Positions 1 to 5,360 of a stretch of DNA of 6,449 nucleotides are shown piece after piece. A model generated the notes under the pieces. The model saw nothing but the letters and a program-made list of their open reading frames with translations. It had not been told where the DNA came from and made no database searches. Where the stretch lies: assembly GCA_030630015.1 (NCBI GenBank), contig DAOVNV010000145.1, positions 1 to 6,449 on the forward strand, read 5' to 3'. Numbering within the stretch: position 1 is the first letter of the stretch; each line of letters begins with the position of its first letter. The position numbers were made by a program, and so were the translations under genes. The stretch is from Desulfuromonadales bacterium. Its GTDB lineage: Bacteria; Desulfobacterota; Desulfuromonadia; Desulfuromonadales; BM103.

Positions 1-6
1 ATTGTC

Positions 7-1314
7 TTGAATTGGAAAAATGAATGGAAACCGCTTGTTTGGATCATTGTGATCTTTAGCGGTTGTTTCTTTTTGCCGGTTGAAATGCCCCGGGTGCAGG
101 GCGCCATCATGGAGGCCTTGCACCTGGTTAAGTGGTACGCTCGCGAACATGTGTTGCTTTGCCTGGTGCCGGCTTTCTTTATTGCCGGGGCGGTTGCAGT
201 CTTCGTCAGCCAGGCCGCGGTTATGAAATATCTCGGCCCGAACGCGAAGAAGCTGTTGGCCTACGGGGTCGCTTCCGTCTCGGGAACCATTCTCGCCGTC
301 TGTTCCTGCACCATCCTGCCGCTGTTTGCCGGCATTTACCGCATGGGTGCCGGGCTGGGACCGGCCTGTGCCTTCCTCTACTCCGGCCCGGCGATCAATA
401 TCCTCGCTATCGTCCTGACTGCACGCATACTCGGCCCGGAAATGGGTATTGCTCGGGCAGTCGGCGCGATTGTTTTTGCCATAGTCATCGGCCTGCTGAT
501 GCACTTCTTCTTCCGTCATGAAGAAGCGGAAAAAGCAGCTGTAGCACCGGTGATGGTTGAAGACGATGAGAGCCGCCCGCTCTGGCAAACGACGCTCTAC
601 TTTGCGGCTATGGTTGGTATTCTGGTGTTTGCCAACTGGGGTAAAACTGATCAGCCCAGTGGTCTCTGGCACGCAATTTATATTGCCAAGTGGTGGGTCA
701 CTGGTGGTTTTTCCATCGCCCTGGCACTGATGCTGGCCACCTGGTTTAAGCTTGGCCTTGGCAGAATTTTGTTGGCCGCGATCCCGGCCCTGCTATTGGC
801 ATTTCTGACCCCACAGCACCCGGAACTCGCTTTTACTGCCGGAGTGATCGGCTTATCTGTTCTCTGTAATCTGAAAAGTACCCGTGAAGAAGAAATGGGG
901 CAGTGGTTCGGTGAGAGTTGGGATTTCGCCAAGAAGATTCTACCGCTGTTGTTGATCGGTGTGCTGATCGCAGGAGTTTTGCTCGGTCGCCCCGGTCATG
1001 AAGGGCTGATCCCGTCGGGGTGGGTGGCCTCACTGGTCGGCGGCAACTCCCTTTCAGCCAACCTGTTCGCTTCGGTTTTCGGGGCCTTCATGTATTTTGC
1101 CACCCTGACCGAAGTGCCGATCCTCCAGGGCTTGCTCGGGGCCGGCATGGGAAAAGGCCCGGCCCTGGCCCTGTTGCTGGCCGGGCCGGCACTCTCCCTG
1201 CCGAACATGCTGGTGATCCGCAGCGTTATGGGCACCAAAAAGACTGTTGTTTTCGTTTTCCTGGTGGTGGTTATGGCGACGATCAGTGGCTTGATTTATG
1301 GGGCTCTATTTTAA
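7..1314 (+). CDS. Two-repeat inner-membrane permease (ArsP/DUF318-like, PF03773 type), 5' end uncertain
   Basis: A polytopic inner-membrane protein of 435 residues, probably an exporter of a metal(loid) or thiol-reactive compound. The substrate is inferred only from family and neighbour. The sequence shows an internal duplication: residues 92-135 (CSC at 99-101, then LPLFAGI, GAGLGPA, SGPAIN) match residues 358-404 (TEVPILQG, GAGMGKGPA, AGPALSLPN). This is the two-half architecture of the DUF318/ArsP permeases. A charged cytoplasmic loop (about 170-192) and a variable middle (about 195-290) separate the halves. The chosen start is TTG at 7, giving MNWKNEW, which resembles how I remember relatives beginning. 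The frame is open to the window edge, so an upstream start cannot be excluded. The first in-frame ATG (residue 27) would cut into the first helix. The gene is followed 36 nt later by a redox protein, suggesting one transcript in which thiol chemistry supports transport. Confidence 0.88.
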   Translation: MNWKNEWKPLVWIIVIFSGCFFLPVEMPRVQGAIMEALHLVKWYAREHVLLCLVPAFFIAGAVAVFVSQAAVMKYLGPNAKKLLAYGVASVSGTILAVCSCTILPLFAGIYRMGAGLGPACAFLYSGPAINILAIVLTARILGPEMGIARAVGAIVFAIVIGLLMHFFFRHEEAEKAAVAPVMVEDDESRPLWQTTLYFAAMVGILVFANWGKTDQPSGLWHAIYIAKWWVTGGFSIALALMLATWFKLGLGRILLAAIPALLLAFLTPQHPELAFTAGVIGLSVLCNLKSTREEEMGQWFGESWDFAKKILPLLLIGVLIAGVLLGRPGHEGLIPSGWVASLVGGNSLSANLFASVFGAFMYFATLTEVPILQGLLGAGMGKGPALALLLAGPALSLPNMLVIRSVMGTKKTVVFVFLVVVMATISGLIYGALF

Positions 1315-1337
1315 ACCTCTTGGTGCCCAAAACAAAC

Positions 1338-1343
1338 AAGGAG
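1338..1343 (+). promoter_or_regulatory. Shine-Dalgarno site of the mini-thioredoxin gene
   Basis: AAGGAG lies 7 nt before the ATG at 1351. It fixes that start and shows the gene is translated independently of the permease. Confidence 0.8.
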
Positions 1344-1350
1344 ATAAACC

Positions 1351-1581
1351 ATGAAGATACAAATCCTCGGTACCGGTTGTGCCAAATGTGAAAAGCTTGC
1401 AGAGCATACCAAACAAGCGGCTGATGCGCTCGGACTTGAGTATGAGATGGAAAAAGTCACCGGTCTCAACGAAATCATGGCTTTCGGAGTGATGACGACA
1501 CCGGGGCTGGTGGTTGACGGCAAAGTACTGACCGCCGGCAAGGTGCCGAGTCCTGCTGACATCGAAAAACTGTTGGGCTGA
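1351..1581 (+). CDS. Redox-active mini-thioredoxin (thioredoxin_3 / redox-active disulfide protein 2 type)
   Basis: A 76-residue cytoplasmic thioredoxin-fold protein. The sequence shows a first beta strand (MKIQILGTG), a C10-A-K-C13 active site at the start of helix 1, the cis-proline segment TTPGLVV (P51), and a final helix PADIEKLLG. This is the complete compact fold of the family, whose members are about 75-80 residues. Such proteins commonly sit beside ArsP/DUF318 permeases and presumably reduce or shuttle electrons to a cysteine pair or a thiol-bound substrate; the permease CSC at 99-101 is the obvious candidate partner, which is inference. The start has a strong AAGGAG. A further thioredoxin remnant begins almost at the stop codon, so the ancestral operon probably had three genes. 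Confidence 0.9.
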   Translation: MKIQILGTGCAKCEKLAEHTKQAADALGLEYEMEKVTGLNEIMAFGVMTTPGLVVDGKVLTAGKVPSPADIEKLLG

Positions 1582-1749
1582 GAAGCTGCAGAAAATAACC
1601 GGAAAAATTCCTGGTCTGCTGTTACTCGCTCTTTTCCTAACGTCCCCAACCTTCGCTGAACAACGATCAGAACTGATCGATCTGGGGGCGGATAAATGCA
1701 TTCCCTGCATCAAGATGGCACCAATTTTCGATGCCCTTAAAAGGGGTTT

Positions 1750-1773
1750 TGCCGGTCCCGTGAGAAACCGGTA
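1750..1773. repeat. Inverted repeat at the edge of the thioredoxin break
   Basis: CCGGT (1752-1756) pairs with ACCGG (1767-1771), extendable by one G-U and one A-U pair, around a 10-nt loop. It sits where the thioredoxin similarity ends. No T-tract follows on either strand, so it is not a classical intrinsic terminator. Confidence 0.4.
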
Positions 1774-1778
1774 CAGCT

Positions 1779-1809
1779 TGCCACGCCGAAGCTGCGGCGA
1801 AGGCGGGCA
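1779..1809. repeat. GC-rich imperfect palindrome (REP-like) between convergent genes
   Basis: TGCC (1779-1782) pairs with GGCA (1806-1809), and CGCC (1784-1787) pairs with either GGCG at 1802-1805 or GGCG at 1796-1799, with A1783 bulged. The core CGCCG-AAGCTG-CGGCG followed by AAGGCGGGC resembles short interspersed palindromic elements I have seen in several bacterial genomes; this is recall, not a search. It lies 11 nt past the trpB stop, on the converging side of the plus-strand operon, so it could act as a bidirectional RNA-end hairpin even though no T-run follows. Copy number elsewhere in the genome is not visible here. Confidence 0.5.
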
Positions 1810-1820
1810 CTCATCACTGC

Positions 1821-3020
1821 TTAAAGCGACAGGCGGTCCGCCACGAAGTCGGCGTCCTTGTCGCCGCGGCCCGACAGGTTGATCAGGATGGTTTCCTGCG
1901 GCGACATGGTTTGCGCGAGCTTCATGGCGTAGGCCACCGCATGAGCGCTTTCCAGTGCCGGAATAATGCCTTCCATGCGGGAAAGCGTCATGAATGCGTC
2001 CAGGCACTCCTGGTCGTCAATGGTCTGGTAGCTGACTCTCTCGATATCTTTCAGATAACAGTGCTGCGGGCCGACGCCCGGGTAATCCAGGCCGGACGCG
2101 ATCGAATGCACCGGCAGGGGGGTGCCGTCCTTATCCTGCAGATTGTAACATTCAAAACCATGAAGAGCGCCTTTCGTACCCAGGGTCAGGGTCGCGGCAT
2201 GGTCCGGTGTATCCAGACCCTTTCCTGCTGGTTCTACACCGATCAACCTGACGTCTTCATCTTCCAGGAAGGCCGTGAAAATGCCGATAGCATTTGATCC
2301 GCCACCAACGCAGGCCATGACCACATCGGGCAGTGCATTCTCTTTGGCCAGAAACTGCTCACGAGCCTCGTAACCCACAATCTTCTGAAAATCACGCACC
2401 ATTTTGGGGAAGGGGTGCGGCCCGACCACCGAACCGATTGCGTAAAAGAAATTGACCGGGTCCTTCAGGTACTCTTCAAAGGCGCTGTCGACAGCATCTT
2501 TGAGTGTGCGGGTGCCCCGTGAGACTGGCACCAGTTTGCAACCAAGGATCTTCATCTTGGTGACATTGGGGTGTTCCTTCTCGATGTCGATCTCCCCCAT
2601 GTGAATTTCGCAGTCGATGCCGAGCAGGGCACAAGCCGTGGCCAGTGCGACGCCGTGCTGGCCGGCGCCGGTTTCGGCGAGGACCTTGGTTTTTCCCATA
2701 TGTCTGGCCAGCAGCGCTTCACCGAGACAGTGGTTGATCTTGTGGGCGCCCGTGTGATTCAAGTCTTCACGTTTCAGGAAGATACGGGCGCCTCCCAGTT
2801 TGTCACTCAGGCGCCTGGCATGGTAAATCGGGCTCGGCCGGCCGACATAATCAGTATAGAGTTCGTTCAATTCCTTTTGAAACTCTTCTGTCTGACTGAC
2901 CTTTTCATAAGCATCATTGATGTCATCCATGATGGTTTTCAACTCAGGCGGGATGATCTGCCCGCCGTATTCACCGAAATATCCGTTGTTGTTAGGCATT
3001 TCAAGGAATTGTCTTGCCAT
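1821..3020 (-). CDS. trpB: Tryptophan synthase beta chain, stand-alone copy (TrpB)
   Basis: A cytoplasmic PLP enzyme that condenses indole with L-serine to tryptophan. At 399 residues it has the usual TrpB length. Visible motifs in order: YFGEYGG (14-20), KREDLNHTGAHKINH (83-97) with Schiff-base K94, ETGAGQHG (116-123) with catalytic E116, GSVVGPHPFP (196-205), the phosphate loop GGGSNAIG (239-246), LQDKDG (294-299) of the COMM region, SGLDYPGVGP (309-318), PALESAH (354-360) and NLSGRGDKD (381-389) with S383 facing the pyridine nitrogen. The fold and catalysis look complete. It is odd in that the usual HKxNN is HKINH, and MGEIDIEKEHPN (141-152) differs from the common MGAxDVERQ. No trpA or other trp gene is near. 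The ATG at 3020 is fixed by GGAGG 9 nt upstream. The gene lies 97 nt after a small membrane gene and has promoter-like sequence of its own. It could be a salvage enzyme using free indole, or have a relaxed substrate. Confidence 0.95.
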   Translation of the reverse strand: MARQFLEMPNNNGYFGEYGGQIIPPELKTIMDDINDAYEKVSQTEEFQKELNELYTDYVGRPSPIYHARRLSDKLGGARIFLKREDLNHTGAHKINHCLGEALLARHMGKTKVLAETGAGQHGVALATACALLGIDCEIHMGEIDIEKEHPNVTKMKILGCKLVPVSRGTRTLKDAVDSAFEEYLKDPVNFFYAIGSVVGPHPFPKMVRDFQKIVGYEAREQFLAKENALPDVVMACVGGGSNAIGIFTAFLEDEDVRLIGVEPAGKGLDTPDHAATLTLGTKGALHGFECYNLQDKDGTPLPVHSIASGLDYPGVGPQHCYLKDIERVSYQTIDDQECLDAFMTLSRMEGIIPALESAHAVAYAMKLAQTMSPQETILINLSGRGDKDADFVADRLSL

Positions 3021-3029
3021 GTTTATTGT

Positions 3030-3034
3030 CCTCC
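3030..3034 (-). promoter_or_regulatory. Shine-Dalgarno site of trpB
   Basis: GGAGG on the minus strand, 9 nt before the ATG, supports the 3020 start. Confidence 0.8.
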
Positions 3035-3058
3035 AGTGTCGATAGAGTGAACGTCTTT

Positions 3059-3086
3059 GTATTAGTTCGTTTCAGGCGTCTGTCAA
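3059..3086 (-). promoter_or_regulatory. Candidate promoter of trpB
   Basis: Reading the minus strand, a perfect TTGACA (3081-3086) is followed after 16 nt by TAATAC (3059-3064), or after 19 nt by TACAAA (3056-3061). Neither -10 box is good, so the promoter may be weak or activator-assisted. It would give a leader of roughly 30 nt and separate trpB from the upstream transporter genes. Confidence 0.4.
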
Positions 3087-3095
3087 GGCTGACAG
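3080..3095. promoter_or_regulatory. Perfect inverted repeat over the trpB -35 box (candidate operator)
   Basis: CTGTCA-AGGC-TGACAG is a 6-bp perfect dyad with a 4-bp centre that contains the TTGACA of the minus strand. Its position suits a repressor that blocks the -35 region. As RNA it would be a short hairpin without a T-tract, so a terminator of the upstream genes is less likely. Confidence 0.4.
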
Positions 3096-3117
3096 GCTGA
3101 TAGAGTGTCGTAGCGGT

Positions 3118-3456
3118 TCATCCTAACAGTGGCTTTAAAAAAGGTTGCTGATAGAAGGCCAGGATCAGGATGTAGAGAGCAGGAATAATTGTTGACGAGA
3201 TGCTCGCCCCCGAGGCTTGCGCATTGGCCTTTTTCGCACTGGCGATTTCTCCGAAAGTATTCCAGAAAAGATGCAGCAGGCAAATCAGGGGGATGATGGT
3301 GAAATGCAGGATAATGTAAAGGTTCCCGCTGTTCAGACTGCCCTGGTTGCCGATGCCGGGCAGAAACGGCAATGCTTCTGTCACGATAATCAGAAGCAGT
3401 ATGATGATTGCTGCCGGCCAACCCAGAAATTTTCTTTTGGAAGATTTTTTTTTCAT
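3118..3456 (-). CDS. Small three-helix membrane protein of unknown function
   Basis: A 112-residue protein I do not recognise. It starts with a basic patch (KKKSSKRK, residues 2-9), followed by three hydrophobic stretches: about 14-33 (from WPAAIIILLL), 46-66 (YIILHFTIIPLICLLHLFW) and 85-105 (SSTIIPALYILILAF). A soluble loop rich in A, S and K lies at about 67-84. The basic start suggests the N-terminus is in the cytoplasm. The ATG at 3456 has GGAG 5 nt upstream (3462-3465). It begins 22 nt after the MFS gene stop, so it is almost certainly co-transcribed with it and may be an accessory subunit of that transporter or an independent protein. An overlapping frame on the same strand (3083-3472) is longer but gives a non-hydrophobic, low-quality protein and is rejected. 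Confidence 0.72.
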   Translation of the reverse strand: MKKKSSKRKFLGWPAAIIILLLIIVTEALPFLPGIGNQGSLNSGNLYIILHFTIIPLICLLHLFWNTFGEIASAKKANAQASGASISSTIIPALYILILAFYQQPFLKPLLG

Positions 3457-3478
3457 AAAAACTCCGTACCAAAGGGGC

Positions 3479-4681
3479 TTAACGTGTCACCGTCCAGGCA
3501 CAGGCCACGAGAACCGATACTCCCAGAAAAACCGGTGTATAGCCCAGTGTCAGGATAAGGCTTCCGGCGACGAGCGGGAATAGTGCCGTGGTCAGACTGG
3601 TTGCACCAACGATGCCCTGGTAAAGAGCTCGGTTAGTGTCAGTGGTGATTTCAATCAAACGTCCGCTAAAGGCAATTTTCCTTGCTGAAAGGCTCATGCC
3701 CATCAGGAAAAAGACTACCAGGAACAAGGGCAAGGGTGTCCCGGCCAGGACAAGCGTCAGAATTGGCAATAAAGCTCCGCAGATTATACACGCACGGATG
3801 ACTCCGCGAAACCCGAACCTATCCACCAGTTTCGCCCATAGGATATTCGATAGAACCATGCCGACAATCTGGACCAGCAGGTATGTGCCGACCTGCTCTC
3901 CGGTAAGCCCGTAATGGTGACTCGCATAGGCGACATAGAATGGCATGAGCGTCAGCCCGAAGCCGCTGAGGTTGACCAGCAGGATGTAGCGCCGCAGTTG
4001 AAGGTCTTCACGCAGATGCCGGGGGATGGCGCGAAACACCGAGCTGAAGGAAAGGCTGTCGTCTGACGGTTCGACTTCCGGTTCGCTGACGGCCCAGAAA
4101 CCGAATGATGCCACCAGCAGCAACATGGCCGCCATCCCGAACATCCAGACATAGTTGCCGGGATAGTCAACCCGCGCCAGGACCCAGCGCGAGGCGGGGG
4201 CAGAGGCCAGAATGGCCAAGCTGGTGATAACCTGCCGGTTGACAAAAAAACTGTTTCGCTGTTCGGTCAACAGTGATTTGCCAAGGATATCGGTGTAGGA
4301 AACGCTTGCGAAGGTTCCGGCTGAGGCAAACACGAACATGAGCAGGAATACGATGGTGATGGTCATGTTCCCGGGCAAGGTTTCAGCCCAGGCAAGTGCT
4401 CCGGCAACGGCAGCCAGGGCGATGACGCGCAGCTTGATGCCCAACAGCAAAAAACTTTTTTTGCGGGGTTTGAGGTGCAGGTAGCTGGCGAAAAGCAGCT
4501 GCCCCAATATGGGGGTGCCGACCATGATCGCGGTCAGCAGGCCGATCAGCACTGTCCCGCCGCCGGCCTTGACAACCAGTGACGGCAGAACGGTGTTGAT
4601 GTCGGTAAAGGCCGTTGCCAGGGCAAGGAAGGCCGCATGCCACAGGAAGGCGCAATAATTTCGTTTATGAAACGACATCAT
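3479..4681 (-). CDS. MFS transporter, substrate unknown
   Basis: A 400-residue, roughly twelve-helix inner-membrane protein of the major facilitator superfamily. Two six-helix halves are separated by a charged cytoplasmic loop at about 200-230 (SEPEVEPSDDS, then RHLREDLQLRR). The clearest family signature is the second-half motif A, AKLVDRFGFRGVI (283-295), between helices 8 and 9. The equivalent loop in the first half (HLKPRKKSF, 69-77) is basic but not canonical. An acidic residue, D27, sits in helix 1 beside N29 and could take part in proton coupling or substrate binding. It starts with tandem ATGs (4681 and 4678) and only a weak GGA before them, 12 nt after the exporter stop, so translational coupling is likely. 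Resemblance is to generic MFS efflux or uptake proteins; no substrate can be assigned. Confidence 0.88.
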   Translation of the reverse strand: MMSFHKRNYCAFLWHAAFLALATAFTDINTVLPSLVVKAGGGTVLIGLLTAIMVGTPILGQLLFASYLHLKPRKKSFLLLGIKLRVIALAAVAGALAWAETLPGNMTITIVFLLMFVFASAGTFASVSYTDILGKSLLTEQRNSFFVNRQVITSLAILASAPASRWVLARVDYPGNYVWMFGMAAMLLLVASFGFWAVSEPEVEPSDDSLSFSSVFRAIPRHLREDLQLRRYILLVNLSGFGLTLMPFYVAYASHHYGLTGEQVGTYLLVQIVGMVLSNILWAKLVDRFGFRGVIRACIICGALLPILTLVLAGTPLPLFLVVFFLMGMSLSARKIAFSGRLIEITTDTNRALYQGIVGATSLTTALFPLVAGSLILTLGYTPVFLGVSVLVACAWTVTR

Positions 4682-4693
4682 TTGTCCGGGGTG

Positions 4694-5323
4694 TCAAAGG
4701 TCCGATCCGAGCACGCGTATGCCCAGTGCCAGCATGGCAAAGCCGAAAGCACGATCAATCCAGTGGCCGACTTTGATAATCCGCTTGCGGATTGCGTCAT
4801 GCGTGAAAAATATGGCGACGGTCGTGAACCAGAACATTTGCAGCAGCATGATCCAGGCGCCATATATGGCCAGGGTCGGTAGGGGGAGGTCGGGCGACAA
4901 GACGACTGTAAACAGCGACAGGAAATAGATCGGTGCCTTGGGATTGAGCGCGTTGCACAAAAAGCCCGTGGTGATCTGGCGAAGAGACGACGATGCTACA
5001 ACGTTGCCGCGAGTGCCGAACGGGAGAGACTCCTGCGGCCTGGAGCGCAGACCCTTGACGCCCAGGAAGATAAGAAAGCCCCCACCGGCCAACTTGATGA
5101 CGGTCATCCACTCGGACGAATGGGCAATAACTGCGGCCAATCCGGCCGCGGAATAGATGATGTGAATGGACAGGCCGATTGAAATCCCGAGACTTGCAAG
5201 AATCCCCGCTTTGCGTCCGTGCAGGAGCGACTGACGTGTGACCAGCGCAAAATCCGGACCCGGTGAGGCGGCCGCCAACAGGTGAACCAGCGTCAATATG
5301 GTGAATCCTTGCCAGAAATCCAT
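4694..5323 (-). CDS. LysE/RhtB-family amino-acid exporter
   Basis: A 209-residue inner-membrane exporter of about six helices, the usual length for the RhtB/LysE family, which exports amino acids such as homoserine, threonine, leucine or lysine. Visible signatures are ASPGPDFALVTRQSL (19-33) at the end of helix 1, the glycine-rich GRKAGILASLGISIG (36-50), KLAGGGFLIFLGVKGLRS (77-94), and NALNPKAPIYFLSLF (124-138), which is the family's NPK segment. The helix near 150-173 and the last (192-206) complete the set. The substrate cannot be read from sequence; the nearby trpB makes an aromatic amino acid or indole compound possible, but this is guesswork. It lies 37 nt after the REC-GGDEF gene. The ATG at 5323 has no good Shine-Dalgarno (CCTGGTTC precedes it), so expression may depend on coupling or be low. 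Confidence 0.93.
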   Translation of the reverse strand: MDFWQGFTILTLVHLLAAASPGPDFALVTRQSLLHGRKAGILASLGISIGLSIHIIYSAAGLAAVIAHSSEWMTVIKLAGGGFLIFLGVKGLRSRPQESLPFGTRGNVVASSSLRQITTGFLCNALNPKAPIYFLSLFTVVLSPDLPLPTLAIYGAWIMLLQMFWFTTVAIFFTHDAIRKRIIKVGHWIDRAFGFAMLALGIRVLGSDL

Positions 5324-5360
5324 TTGTTTTTTGAACCAGGCTGAGTCGATATGGGTAAAC

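Larger units (their letters stand above)
1586..1882 (+). pseudogene. Truncated exported thioredoxin-like gene (CxPC), 3' half lost and start codon missing
   Basis: Directly after the mini-thioredoxin stop, one frame encodes a clear signal peptide and the front of a thioredoxin domain. Counting from the CTG at 1586, residues 11-18 are the hydrophobic core and PTFA (21-24) is a likely signal-peptidase site. ELIDLGADKCIPCIKMAP follows with C38 and C41, then FDALKRGFAGP. This matches the remembered pattern of periplasmic thioredoxins that follow this permease/mini-thioredoxin pair (LGADKCIPC, then a helix and AG). After about 1757 the translation stops resembling a thioredoxin: the second beta-alpha unit, the cis-proline and the C-terminal helix are absent. 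The frame runs on through a GC-rich palindrome and antisense into the trpB 3' end before TGA at 1880-1882. No ATG, GTG or TTG lies between the preceding in-frame stop (1529) and the signal peptide. Both ends are therefore defective; expression from CTG is conceivable but would give no complete fold. Confidence 0.7.
3041..3107. repeat. Duplicated 9-mer GATAGAGTG bracketing the trpB promoter
   Basis: GATAGAGTG occurs at 3041-3049 and again at 3099-3107, 58 bp apart, in the same orientation. One copy is upstream of the -35 and the other lies in the leader. A tandem GGCTGACA/GGCTGATA (3087-3094, 3095-3102) overlaps the upstream copy. Two identical 9-mers in a 100-bp gap are unlikely by chance, so these may be paired regulator sites. 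Confidence 0.35.

Noticed and set aside
20..26. ATG triplets at 20 and 24 as possible permease starts
   Set aside because: Neither is in the permease frame; only TTG at 7 or a start beyond the window edge fits.
1750..1809. Intrinsic terminators for the convergent permease and trpB transcripts
   Set aside because: Stems exist but no T-run follows on either strand, so I list them as inverted repeats only.
1755..1882. A frameshift, not a truncation, in the exported thioredoxin remnant
   Set aside because: I read the other two plus frames after 1755 and neither resumes thioredoxin-like sequence; one meets a stop at once.
1306..2007. A 233-codon minus-strand frame spanning the mini-thioredoxin, the gap and the trpB 3' end
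   Set aside because: It is antisense to two well-supported genes and its protein is rich in R, P, H and S with no domain; it is a shadow frame.
3083..3472. A 129-codon minus-strand frame overlapping the small membrane gene
   Set aside because: The overlapping 112-codon frame gives a coherent three-helix protein with a proper ribosome site; this one gives a low-complexity P/H/S-rich product.
4637..4882. A plus-strand frame across the MFS/exporter boundary
   Set aside because: It is antisense to two transporter genes with clear membrane signatures, and has no ribosome site or recognisable product.
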